Shown here piece after piece: positions 8,789 through 16,073 of a DNA stretch of 16,375 nt (position 1 is the stretch's first letter; each line of letters starts with the position of its first letter). The notes beneath the pieces were generated by a model. It searched no databases and had not been told where the DNA came from. It worked only from the letters and a program-made list of their open reading frames with translations. The position numbers and the translations under genes were made by a program. This DNA is from Oscillospiraceae bacterium (GTDB taxonomy: Bacteria; Bacillota; Clostridia; Oscillospirales; Acutalibacteraceae), in contig JAFLUO010000031.1 of assembly GCA_022508705.1 (NCBI GenBank), forward strand, positions 1-16,375, in the 5' to 3' direction.

Positions 8789-8816
8789 GGCGGTACAAAC
8801 TGTGCCGCCTTTTTTT
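8789..8816 (+). terminator. Rho-independent terminator after rpmE
   Basis: The stem GGCGGTAC/GTGCCGCC is eight pairs including one G-U. It closes a 5-nt loop (AAACT) and is followed by seven T residues. The structure begins 6 nt after the rpmE stop. Confidence 0.92.
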
Positions 8817-8853
8817 ATATTATTATTTTTGAAAGCAGGGTCTCGGAAGGTTT

Positions 8854-9471
8854 ATGGAGTACAGAACGGTAAAAAGTAACGCAAATGATGAATATGTCAT
8901 TAAGCATTCCCGTTTTATAGGGTATTGCTGTCCTGTTTCTTCAAAAGAGGATGCTGAAAGCTTTATAGCCTCGATTAAATCAAAGCATTGGGACGCAACT
9001 CACAACGTTTTCGCCTATATTATCCGTGAGGGGAATACCAAACGCTATTCAGACGACGGCGAACCGCAGGGAACTGCAGGCGTTCCCGTTTTAAGCGTTT
9101 TGGAAAAGGAAAACGTCACAGATGTTTGCGTTGTTGTTACACGGTATTTCGGCGGAATACTTTTAGGCGGCGGCGGGCTAGTCCGCGCCTATTCCCATAC
9201 TGCCAAAATCGCTCTTGATAAAAGTAAAATAATCACAATGGCAAAGGCAAAAGAATTACGTATTGTCTGCGACTATTATTTTTACGGAAAGCTTGAGGCA
9301 TTTTTACGCTCGGAGAATATTTCTGTTCTAAATTCCGATTTTGCCGATAATGTGACAATAACCGTCCGTGTGAAAGACGAAATGTACGATAATTTTACCG
9401 AAAAGCTCACGGAACTGAGCAACGGAAAAATCTGTCCCGAAGAAATATCCGAAAATTTTTATGAATTCTGA
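8854..9471 (+). CDS. YigZ/IMPACT family protein (UPF0029)
   Basis: This 205-residue cytosolic protein belongs to the conserved YigZ/YvyE family, which is related to the eukaryotic translation-stress regulator IMPACT. The bacterial function is not firmly settled. The N-terminal domain carries the family hallmarks YSDDGEPQGTAGVP (about residues 68-81) and VVTRYFGGILLGGGGLVRAYS (about 94-114). The remaining C-terminal part, from about residue 135, fits the small ferredoxin-like DUF1949 domain. Length is typical. The ATG at 8854 is preceded by GGAAGG with only a 3-nt gap, which is tight, but the N-terminus aligns with the family and no better start is visible. It lies 38 nt after the rpmE terminator, and no convincing promoter is seen between them. 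Confidence 0.9.
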   Translation: MEYRTVKSNANDEYVIKHSRFIGYCCPVSSKEDAESFIASIKSKHWDATHNVFAYIIREGNTKRYSDDGEPQGTAGVPVLSVLEKENVTDVCVVVTRYFGGILLGGGGLVRAYSHTAKIALDKSKIITMAKAKELRIVCDYYFYGKLEAFLRSENISVLNSDFADNVTITVRVKDEMYDNFTEKLTELSNGKICPEEISENFYEF

Positions 9472-9498
9472 AAAATAAAAAAGTATTTTGCGATAAAT

Positions 9499-9507
9499 TG
9501 TTATATT
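9499..9507 (+). promoter_or_regulatory. Possible extended -10 promoter for dgt-dnaG-rpoD
   Basis: TGTTATATT fits an extended -10 (TGnTATAAT-like) in the 80-nt gap before the dgt-like gene. No good -35 is found at the proper distance. It would give a leader of about 38 nt. It is reported because the three-gene unit needs a promoter and this is the best candidate. Confidence 0.33.
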
Positions 9508-9551
9508 AACATTTAGAAGGTATTTTTAACGACTTAAAGGGGGCGAAAAAA

Positions 9552-10565
9552 GTGAGCGTTCGTGAAAAACTTGAAAATAATGAAAAACTTATTCTTTCCG
9601 ATAAAGCCTGCCTTGCCGTAAACACAAAGGGCAGGGAGGTTTTTGAAGAAAAATGTTCTCTCAGAACCGATTTTCAAAGGGATCGTGACAGGATTATTCA
9701 CTCTAACTCATTTCGCCGTCTTAAGCATAAAACACAGGTGTTTTTGTCACCCTTGGGCGACCATTACCGCACCCGCCTTACTCATACATTAGAAGTTGCG
9801 CAAATCGCCCGTACAATTTCAAACGGACTTTCGCTTAATTCCGATTTGACCGAAGCCATTGCCCTTGGCCACGATTTAGGGCACACTCCTTTCGGCCACG
9901 CAGGTGAAAGAGCGCTCAATCAGGTTTTCCCCAAAGGATTTCACCATTATGAGCAAAGCTTACGTGTAGTTGAAAAGCTTGAAAAAAACGGCGCAGGGTT
10001 AAATCTTACCTACGAAGTTCGTGACGGTATCGTCTGCCATACAAGAGGTAAAGAGGCAGACACTCTTGAAGGCAGAATCGTAAAGCTTGCCGACAAAATA
10101 GCATACATAAATCACGATATTGACGATGCCGTTCGCGGCGGAATTATGACGGAAGAAGATATTCCTTTAACCATTCGTTTAGCCCTCGGCACTAACAAAT
10201 CCGAAAGAATAAATACCCTTGTAAAAAACTGCGTTGAAAACAGCGTTGACGATATAAAATTCTCCGAAGATATACAGCGCCCTTTTGATGAGCTTCATAA
10301 GCTGATGTTCAGTCTGGTTTACACCAACCCCACCTGCAAGGGTGAAGAAAATAAAGCGATTGATATTATAATCCGCCTTTACGAGTATTTTGTTAAAAAC
10401 AGTAATAAAATACCGGAAGCCTTTCATTATATAATTGAAAGCGAGGGCGTGGAGCGTGCCGTTTGCGATTATATTGCAGGAATGAGCGACCGCTACCTTC
10501 TCTCTGTCTATCAAACAATATTTATCCCCGACTGTTGGGTTGACATGGGAATGGGGGATTTTTAA
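9552..10565 (+). CDS. dgt: dGTPase-like deoxynucleoside triphosphate triphosphohydrolase
   Basis: This HD-superfamily enzyme is predicted to split dNTPs (classically dGTP) into deoxynucleoside and tripolyphosphate, which trims precursor pools. At 337 residues it matches the shorter dGTPase-like subfamily common in Gram-positive bacteria. The family opening RIIHSNSFRRLKHKTQVF (about 47-64) is intact. The metal-binding set is His78 (RTRLTHTLEV), His107-Asp108 (ALGHDLGHTPFGH) and Asp181 (KLADKIAYINHDIDD). Start GTG 9552 has AAAGGGGG (9536-9543) eight nt upstream. The stop overlaps the dnaG start as TAATG, so translation is probably coupled. Nucleotide preference within the subfamily varies, so strict dGTP specificity is not certain. 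Confidence 0.9.
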   Translation: MSVREKLENNEKLILSDKACLAVNTKGREVFEEKCSLRTDFQRDRDRIIHSNSFRRLKHKTQVFLSPLGDHYRTRLTHTLEVAQIARTISNGLSLNSDLTEAIALGHDLGHTPFGHAGERALNQVFPKGFHHYEQSLRVVEKLEKNGAGLNLTYEVRDGIVCHTRGKEADTLEGRIVKLADKIAYINHDIDDAVRGGIMTEEDIPLTIRLALGTNKSERINTLVKNCVENSVDDIKFSEDIQRPFDELHKLMFSLVYTNPTCKGEENKAIDIIIRLYEYFVKNSNKIPEAFHYIIESEGVERAVCDYIAGMSDRYLLSVYQTIFIPDCWVDMGMGDF

Positions 10566-12316
10566 TGGCTATCAGTGATGACTATATTTCTGAGCTTCGC
10601 AGGCGTGCGGACATTGAAACAATAATATCCTCTTATGTAAATATCAAACGGAACGGCAAAATTTGCAGAGGGCTTTGCCCCTTTCACGGTGAAAAAACGC
10701 CTTCGTTTACAGTCTATCCGGACACGCAGTCTTTTTACTGCTTTGGCTGCGGTGAGGGCGGAGATGTAATTCGTTTTATAAGTTCCATAGAAAATCTTGA
10801 TTATGTTGACTCTATTAAATTTCTTGCAGACAAGGTAGGCATGGACTTGCCCGAGGACAATTCTTATGACGCTTCACTTTCAAAACGCAGACTTCGCATG
10901 TATGAAGCAAACCGTGAAGCCGCAAGATTTTTCAATAAACAGCTGTTAAGTCCGCAAGGCGCAGCCGCGGCGAATTACTGTAGAGAACGGCGCCTTACAA
11001 AAGAAACCGTTATTAAATTCGGCATAGGCTATGCCCCCGACAGTTGGACAAGTCTTAAAGAGTATATGAACTCCAAAGGCTTTAACGATTATGAGCTTGC
11101 CGAGGCCGACCTTTTAAAGAAATCGTCAAAAGGTACATATTTTGACACTTTCCGTCACCGTCTTGTTTTCCCGATAATTGACCTTCGGGGCAATGTTTTG
11201 GGCTTCAGCGGAAGAAGAATTCGTGAAGAGGACAGAGGCAAATACGTAAACACCTCTGACACACTTGTTTATAAAAAGGGCAATGAAGTTTTTGCGCTGA
11301 ATTTTGCACGCAAATCGGGTAAAGACAGCCTAATTCTTTGCGAGGGTAATATTGACGCTGTAATGCTTCACCAGGCAGGGTTTACAAATGCAGTTGCAGG
11401 TCTTGGCACGGCGTTAACAAACGAGCAGGCACATTTAATGTCACGCTATGCTTCGGAGATCTTCATTTGCTATGACAATGACGAAGCGGGCGGTAAAGCT
11501 ACTGCACATGCGCTTCAAGTGTTTTCAAAAACAAATGTAAAAATTCGTGTTTTGAAGCTTTCAGGCGGAAAAGACCCTGACGAGATAATCAAAAATTACG
11601 GCGTTGAACGGTTTCGCTCAATTATTGACGGAGCCGCCAACGAAATTGAATATAAGCTTTTGGCGGAGCGTGAAAAGCTTGACTTGTCAACCGACGACGG
11701 TAAAAGGCGTTATCTTCGTGCGGCAATACCTATTTTGTCGGAGCTTTCTCCCATAGAGCTTGATATTTACGCTTCCCGTCTGGCTTCCGAGCTTTCAGTT
11801 GCCAAATCTGCAATTACGGACGAGGTTAAGCGTTCGGGATGGTCACGCCAAATCACACGGAAAAAGCAAGAATTTAAAACAGTAGTTAAAGCTGATGATA
11901 TTCTTGATAAATTAAACCCCGAGCGTTCAGCTAATTTCAAAGCGGCAAAGGCTGAAGAAAGTTTAATTGCTCTGATTTTAGCCAATCCCGATTTTTTAAA
12001 AATTGCAGATAAAAAAATTACTGCCGACGGATTTGTAACTTCCTTTAACGGCAGAATTTACAAAACTCTGACAGATAGACTAAGAGCGGGAAAATCAGCG
12101 GAAATATCTTTCCTTTACGGCGAGATTATTGACGACGAAATAAAAGCTATAGCAAAAATTCAAACGCTCTCTCAAGTCCAGCAAAACACACAGGAAGAGT
12201 GCGAGGACTGTATAAAAACAATAATTGAAGAGAAAAATAAGAAAGCCAAATCAGCTGTGGATAAAGAGAATATCAGTGATGATGATTTCTTAAATTTCTT
12301 TAAAAATAATACATAA
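10565..12316 (+). CDS. dnaG: DNA primase
   Basis: DnaG synthesises the RNA primers that start Okazaki fragments and works with the replicative helicase DnaB/DnaC at the fork. The 583-residue product has the N-terminal CHC2 zinc ribbon (Cys38, His41, Cys59, Cys62). A central catalytic core follows with TOPRIM residues Glu260 (LCEGNIDAVM) and Asp304/Asp306 (CYDNDEAG). The C-terminal part from about 450 onward should be the helicase-binding domain. Start ATG 10565 overlaps the dgt stop by 1 nt and has GGGGGAT 6 nt upstream. rpoD begins 12 nt after the stop. The dnaG-rpoD pairing is the classic macromolecular synthesis operon arrangement; in this window dgt takes the upstream place. Confidence 0.97.
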   Translation: MAISDDYISELRRRADIETIISSYVNIKRNGKICRGLCPFHGEKTPSFTVYPDTQSFYCFGCGEGGDVIRFISSIENLDYVDSIKFLADKVGMDLPEDNSYDASLSKRRLRMYEANREAARFFNKQLLSPQGAAAANYCRERRLTKETVIKFGIGYAPDSWTSLKEYMNSKGFNDYELAEADLLKKSSKGTYFDTFRHRLVFPIIDLRGNVLGFSGRRIREEDRGKYVNTSDTLVYKKGNEVFALNFARKSGKDSLILCEGNIDAVMLHQAGFTNAVAGLGTALTNEQAHLMSRYASEIFICYDNDEAGGKATAHALQVFSKTNVKIRVLKLSGGKDPDEIIKNYGVERFRSIIDGAANEIEYKLLAEREKLDLSTDDGKRRYLRAAIPILSELSPIELDIYASRLASELSVAKSAITDEVKRSGWSRQITRKKQEFKTVVKADDILDKLNPERSANFKAAKAEESLIALILANPDFLKIADKKITADGFVTSFNGRIYKTLTDRLRAGKSAEISFLYGEIIDDEIKAIAKIQTLSQVQQNTQEECEDCIKTIIEEKNKKAKSAVDKENISDDDFLNFFKNNT

Positions 12317-12328
12317 GGGTGAAAGAAT

Positions 12329-13420
12329 ATGGAAAATCTTGATAAGAAAACCGCGATAAAAGCGCTTGTTGAAAAGGGCAAAGCGGTCGGCAAACTTACA
12401 ACGCAGGAAATTGATACTGCAATTATTGAGCTTGACATTGAAATGGACGAGCTTGACAAGCTCTATGAAATAATCGAGCAGAATAATATTGAGATAATTG
12501 ACGACTTGGGCGACATGGCAAGGGATGCAATAACCAACGAAACAGACCTTGCAAAAACAGATGACGGCGGTATGGGTGACAGTAAAACTCTCGCTATGGA
12601 TGACCATGTTCGTGTTTATCTTAAAGAGATAGGCAGAGTGCCTCTTCTTTCAACTGAAGAGGAGCAGGTCCTTGCCATGAGAATCGCAGACAATGACCCT
12701 GACGCTAAAAAACGCCTTGCCGAAGCAAACCTTCGTCTTGTTGTAAGTATTGCAAAGCGTTATGTGGGCAGGGGAATGGCTTTCCTTGATTTAATTCAGG
12801 AGGGCAATCTCGGTCTTATTAAAGCCGTTGATAAATTTGATTATACAAAGGGCTTTAAATTCTCAACCTATGCTACATGGTGGATTCGTCAGGCTATTAC
12901 CCGTGCAATAGCAGACCAGGCAAGAACTATCCGTATTCCCGTTCACATGGTTGAAACTATCAATAAGGTTAAAAAGACAAGCACACAGCTTCTTCACAAA
13001 AATGGACACGACCCGTCAGCAGAGGAGATTGCGGACGAGCTTGGTATGACACCCGACAAAGTGCGTGAGATTCTTCGTCTGTCCCAAGAGCCTGTTTCAC
13101 TTGAAACGCCCATAGGTGAGGAGGAAGACAGCCATTTAGGTGATTTCATTCCCGATGATGATGCACTTTCACCCGCAGATGCCGCTTCAATTTCACTCCT
13201 TAAAGAACAGCTTAACGAGGTTCTTAAAACTCTTACTCCCCGTGAATCAAAGGTTTTATCGCTCCGTTTTGGACTTGAGGACGGCCACCCGAGAACCCTT
13301 GAAGAGGTTGGCTCTCAGTTTGGCGTTACAAGAGAGCGTATCCGTCAGATTGAAGCGAAAGCTCTTCGCAAACTCCGCCACCCCAGCCGAAGCAAAAAAC
13401 TCCGCGACTTCTTGGATTGA
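12329..13420 (+). CDS. rpoD: RNA polymerase primary sigma factor (RpoD/SigA)
   Basis: This 363-residue housekeeping sigma factor recognises TTGACA/TATAAT promoters, several of which occur in this window. A compact region 1.1 spans about residues 1-60. Region 1.2 (DDHVRVYLKEIGRVPLL) begins near 91. Region 2 (about 128-203) includes GNLGLIKAVDKFDYTKGFKFSTYATWWIRQAI and the -10-recognising helix. Region 3 lies around 204-285 and region 4 at 296-360, with the -35 helix-turn-helix VGSQFGVTRERIRQIEAKAL. The short length and lack of a large insertion between regions 1.2 and 2 are typical of Gram-positive SigA. AAGGGTGAAAG precedes the ATG. A hairpin and then a bidirectional terminator follow the stop. 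Confidence 0.97.
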   Translation: MENLDKKTAIKALVEKGKAVGKLTTQEIDTAIIELDIEMDELDKLYEIIEQNNIEIIDDLGDMARDAITNETDLAKTDDGGMGDSKTLAMDDHVRVYLKEIGRVPLLSTEEEQVLAMRIADNDPDAKKRLAEANLRLVVSIAKRYVGRGMAFLDLIQEGNLGLIKAVDKFDYTKGFKFSTYATWWIRQAITRAIADQARTIRIPVHMVETINKVKKTSTQLLHKNGHDPSAEEIADELGMTPDKVREILRLSQEPVSLETPIGEEEDSHLGDFIPDDDALSPADAASISLLKEQLNEVLKTLTPRESKVLSLRFGLEDGHPRTLEEVGSQFGVTRERIRQIEAKALRKLRHPSRSKKLRDFLD

Positions 13421-13436
13421 TAAAACTTCAGTAAAG

Positions 13437-13481
13437 AACTTTAAAGTAGAGGACGATGCTCACATCGTTCCTTACAAAGTT
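13437..13481 (+). other. Long imperfect hairpin in the rpoD 3' untranslated region
   Basis: The arms are AACTTT (13437-13442), GTA (13446-13448), GGA (13451-13453) and CGATG (13454-13458). They pair respectively with AAAGTT (13476-13481), TAC (13473-13475), TCC (13469-13471) and CATCG (13463-13467) across a CTCA loop. Small bulges interrupt the stem. No T-run follows, so it is not an intrinsic terminator. It may be an RNA-stability or processing element, but no function can be assigned. Confidence 0.5.
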
Positions 13482-13501
13482 TGAGAATAAAACAAAGTAT
13501 C

Positions 13502-13540
13502 AAAAAAGCAGCCGCATATCAGCGACTGCTCTTTTGTCTT
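13502..13540. terminator. Bidirectional terminator between rpoD and the metal ATPase
   Basis: The stem is AGCAGCCGC (13507-13515) with GCGACTGCT (13522-13530), nine positions with one mismatch around an ATATCA loop. It is flanked by an A-run on the left (13502-13507) and by CTTTTGTCTTT on the right. It can therefore end plus-strand transcription from rpoD and minus-strand transcription from the ATPase gene, which converge here. Confidence 0.85.
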
Positions 13541-13548
13541 TATTATTC

Positions 13549-15402
13549 TTAATTTTTTTCTCTCAGCGTTCTCATTGAATTTAATATTGCGATTACACTG
13601 ACGCCAACGTCTGCAAAAACTGCCATCCACATAGTCGTTATACCGAATGCGCCGAGGATAAGGAATGAAATCTTAATTCCAAGAGCAAACGCTATATTTT
13701 CTTTTACTATTTTAAGCGTTCGTTTTGAAAGTTTGAGCGCAGTGCCGATTTTTCCGATGTCGTCATCCATAATAACAATGTCTGCCGCTTCAATAGATGC
13801 GTCTGAGCCTATGCCACCCATAGCGATTCCAATATCCGCACGGGCAAGCACGGGTGCATCGTTTATTCCGTCACCTGAGAACAAAAGCTTGCCGTTTTTG
13901 CTCTTTTTTGTAATCAATTCTTCAACAATATTAACCTTGTCTGTGGGCAAAAGTTCTGTGTGTACTTCGTCAATTCCGAGAGTATTTGCAACGTCTTTTC
14001 CAACTGCATCACGGTCGCCTGTGAGCATAACGTTTTTAACTCCGTTGTTTTTAAGCTCCGTAATCATTTTTGCGGAATTTTCTTTTATTTTATCTGAAAT
14101 TACAATATGTCCTGCATATTTCCAGTCAATGCAAATGTGAAGAATTGTGCCTGTTTGCTCGCAGTCATCAGCCTCAATACCGTGCATTTCACAAAGCTTT
14201 TTATTGCCTGCAAGAATTTTGTGTTCTCCAATTTCGGCTTCTATTCCGTGACCTGCAAATTCCTTGACATCATGGATTTTCGATTTATCAATTTCTTTAC
14301 CGTAAAATGATTTGACCGAGCAGGCGATGGGGTGTTCTGAAAAGTATTCAGCATAAGCGGCATATTCAATAAGTTCTTCCTCACTAATATCAGTAGGATG
14401 TACCGCAGTTACGCTGAAAGTGCCTTCGGTCAGCGTGCCGGTTTTATCGAATACTGCAATTTCGGCTTTTGAAAGATTTTCAAGGTAGCACGAGCCTTTA
14501 ATAAGTATACCTTTTCTCGACGCTCCGCCGATTCCTCCGAAGAAAGAAAGTGGAATGGAAATAACAAGCGCACAGGGGCAGGAGATAACAAGGAATGTAA
14601 GCGCCCTCATAAGCCACATTTTAAATTCACCCGTAAAAATTGTCGGAATGATCGCTAAGGCTAAAGCGCAAAAAACTACAATCGGCGTGTAATATTTTGC
14701 GAATTTAGTAATAAAATCTTCGCTTGCCGCTTTGTTGGAAGACGATTCTTCAATCAGTTCAAGAATTTTGTTTACTGTTGATTCGCCGAATTCACTTGTT
14801 ACCTTAACTTTAATAACTCCGCTAAGATTCACACAACCGCTCGTCGCTTTATCGCTGACACCAACATCGCGTGGGAGCGATTCACCCGTAAGCGCAGATG
14901 TGTCAAAGCTTGAACTGCCCTCAATTATTTCACCGTCAAGGGGGATTTTTTCTCCCGGTTTAATAAGAATTATATCGCCGATTACAACGTCATACGGGTC
15001 AACAGTTGTTATTTCACCGTCTTTAATAAGGTTTGCGTAGTCAGGGCGAATGTCCATAAGCTCTGAAATTGACTGTCTGCTTTTTCCGACCGCCCAATTC
15101 TGAAAGAATTCGCCGACTTGGTAAAAGAGCATAACGAATACTGCTTCGGGGTATTGACCTGTTGCAATAGCACCGATTGTAGCTATTGCCATGAGAAAAT
15201 TCTCATCAAAAACCTGCCCGTGCGCAATATTCTTAACTGATTTTACAAGCACGTCATATCCAATTATAATATACGGAACAAGAAAAATCGGCAAAGCAAT
15301 GTACCAAGAAGGCTCTGCAATATGTTCAAATACTGCCGCCGCAATTAAAAGCACCGCCGACAGAATAATTCTTAACAATGATTTCTTTTGCTTTTTGCTC
15401 AT
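13549..15402 (-). CDS. cadA: Zinc/cadmium-type P1B-2 metal-translocating ATPase
   Basis: This integral membrane pump is predicted to export Zn2+, Cd2+ and/or Pb2+ using ATP. The 617 residues carry all P-type landmarks: TGES (172-175), the phosphorylated Asp319 in DKTGT, HP (357-358) and GDGINDAP (510-517). The transport site fits subgroup P1B-2: Cys275-Pro-Cys277 in the sixth helix, Lys577 in the seventh (NIAFALGIKISF) and Asp598-Val-Gly600 in the eighth. This argues against a copper pump. The protein starts directly with the first membrane helix and has no N-terminal HMA domain; that domain is encoded separately just upstream. The ATG at 15402 follows CGGGAGCTGGGC, 12 nt after the HMA gene stop. 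zntA would be an equally valid name, and the real metal range needs measurement. Confidence 0.93.
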   Translation of the reverse strand: MSKKQKKSLLRIILSAVLLIAAAVFEHIAEPSWYIALPIFLVPYIIIGYDVLVKSVKNIAHGQVFDENFLMAIATIGAIATGQYPEAVFVMLFYQVGEFFQNWAVGKSRQSISELMDIRPDYANLIKDGEITTVDPYDVVIGDIILIKPGEKIPLDGEIIEGSSSFDTSALTGESLPRDVGVSDKATSGCVNLSGVIKVKVTSEFGESTVNKILELIEESSSNKAASEDFITKFAKYYTPIVVFCALALAIIPTIFTGEFKMWLMRALTFLVISCPCALVISIPLSFFGGIGGASRKGILIKGSCYLENLSKAEIAVFDKTGTLTEGTFSVTAVHPTDISEEELIEYAAYAEYFSEHPIACSVKSFYGKEIDKSKIHDVKEFAGHGIEAEIGEHKILAGNKKLCEMHGIEADDCEQTGTILHICIDWKYAGHIVISDKIKENSAKMITELKNNGVKNVMLTGDRDAVGKDVANTLGIDEVHTELLPTDKVNIVEELITKKSKNGKLLFSGDGINDAPVLARADIGIAMGGIGSDASIEAADIVIMDDDIGKIGTALKLSKRTLKIVKENIAFALGIKISFLILGAFGITTMWMAVFADVGVSVIAILNSMRTLREKN

Positions 15403-15414
15403 GCCCAGCTCCCG

Positions 15415-15633
15415 TTATCTTACTATTAGACAGTCAGGCTCAATTTTTTTGCAAATTTTTGCAGCCTCATCAACAATAGCTTCAAATTTTTCATCATCAG
15501 CATCAATAGTAAGGCGCTGTGTCATAAAGCTGACTTTTGCATCGTTAACACCGTCAAGCTTTTTGATTGCTGCTTCCATTTTTGCCGCGCAGTTAGCGCA
15601 GTCAAGATCCTGAAGTTTGTAATTTTTTTTCAT
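15415..15633 (-). CDS. Free-standing HMA-domain metal-binding protein
   Basis: This 72-residue soluble protein is a single ferredoxin-like heavy-metal-associated domain. The metal loop LDCANCAAKME holds Cys12 and Cys15, with an acidic Asp11 directly before the first cysteine. In P1B-2 pumps such an Asp is associated with a preference for zinc, cadmium or lead over copper. Two further cysteines (60 and 68) lie in the C-terminal tail KICKKIEPDC. It sits between the ArsR regulator and an ATPase that lacks this domain, so it probably serves as the pump's detached regulatory or metal-delivery domain. AGAGGAGAG precedes the ATG at 15633. A role as an independent zinc chaperone is the main alternative. 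Confidence 0.87.
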   Translation of the reverse strand: MKKNYKLQDLDCANCAAKMEAAIKKLDGVNDAKVSFMTQRLTIDADDEKFEAIVDEAAKICKKIEPDCLIVR

Positions 15634-15653
15634 AATATATCTCTCCTCTAAAA

Positions 15654-15980
15654 TTATTCACAAATATGATCCATACCCTGATCAAGTATCGTTCTAACGT
15701 GATCGTCGGCAAGGGAATAGTAAATTGATTTTCCGTCACGGCGGAATTTAATTAGCTGGGACTGCTTCAGCACTCTTAATTGATGCGAAATAGCCGAAGA
15801 TGTCATATTAAGCACTGTTGCTATGTCGTTTACGCACATTTCGGATTCAAATAATACATAGAGTATTTTGATTCTCGTACTGTCACCGAACACTTTAAAA
15901 AGCTCAGCCAAGTCGTAAAGGATTTCTTCATCAGGCATTTGCTCGTTAACTTCTTTTACGATATTAGTTTCACTGTTCAT
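15654..15980 (-). CDS. ArsR/SmtB-family metal-sensing repressor
   Basis: This 108-residue winged-helix dimer is predicted to repress its own operon and release DNA when metal binds. The core FKVFGDSTRIKILYVL (about 28-43) and the recognition helix region TSSAISHQLRVL (about 60-71) are typical. The C-terminal helix carries D-x-H-x10-H-x2-E (Asp92, His94, His105, Glu108), the alpha5 inter-subunit zinc site known from SmtB, CzrA and the structural site of CadC. The protein ends at that glutamate. In the alpha3 region only Cys49 (EMCVND) is present, and there are no N-terminal cysteines, so a CadC-type alpha3N cadmium/lead thiolate site is unlikely. Zinc (or cobalt) is therefore the most probable inducer. 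AAGGAG lies 7 nt before the ATG. The stop is 20 nt before the HMA gene. Confidence 0.93.
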   Translation of the reverse strand: MNSETNIVKEVNEQMPDEEILYDLAELFKVFGDSTRIKILYVLFESEMCVNDIATVLNMTSSAISHQLRVLKQSQLIKFRRDGKSIYYSLADDHVRTILDQGMDHICE

Positions 15981-16021
15981 AAAAAACTCCTTAATATTAT
16001 TTCGTCAAATAATCAAATTAT

Positions 16022-16043
16022 CATTTGAATAACTGTTCAAATG
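16022..16043. promoter_or_regulatory. ArsR/SmtB-type operator
   Basis: A perfect inverted repeat CATTTGAA-N6-TTCAAATG begins only 1 nt beyond the -10 of the metal operon promoter, so it covers the expected start site. Read on the minus strand, its centre is TGAACAGTTATTCA, which fits the 12-2-12 consensus of SmtB-family operators. Two extra TCAAAT half-sites lie towards arsR (16005-16010 and 16013-16018). Bound repressor would block polymerase, giving autoregulation. Confidence 0.82.
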
Positions 16044-16044
16044 T

Positions 16045-16073
16045 ATTATAGTACGGTTATGTATGATTGTCAA
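16045..16073 (-). promoter_or_regulatory. Promoter of the arsR-HMA-ATPase operon
   Basis: On the minus strand there is an exact consensus TTGACA (16068-16073), a 17-nt spacer and an exact TATAAT (16045-16050). It is an intrinsically strong promoter held in check by the adjacent operator. The leader to the arsR ATG is about 58 nt. Confidence 0.93.

Noticed and set aside
12449..12463. Palindrome GAGCTTG-A-CAAGCTC inside rpoD
   Set aside because: A 1-nt loop cannot form a good RNA hairpin, and the sequence encodes a plain DELDKLYE helix of region 1.1, so it is probably incidental.
13140..13484. 114-codon frame overlapping the end of rpoD and beyond
   Set aside because: It is a frame-shifted shadow of rpoD without a recognisable domain or ribosome-binding site.
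15191..15613. 140-codon plus-strand frame opposite the HMA and ATPase genes
   Set aside because: It is antisense to two well-supported genes, and its composition is that of a reverse-strand shadow.
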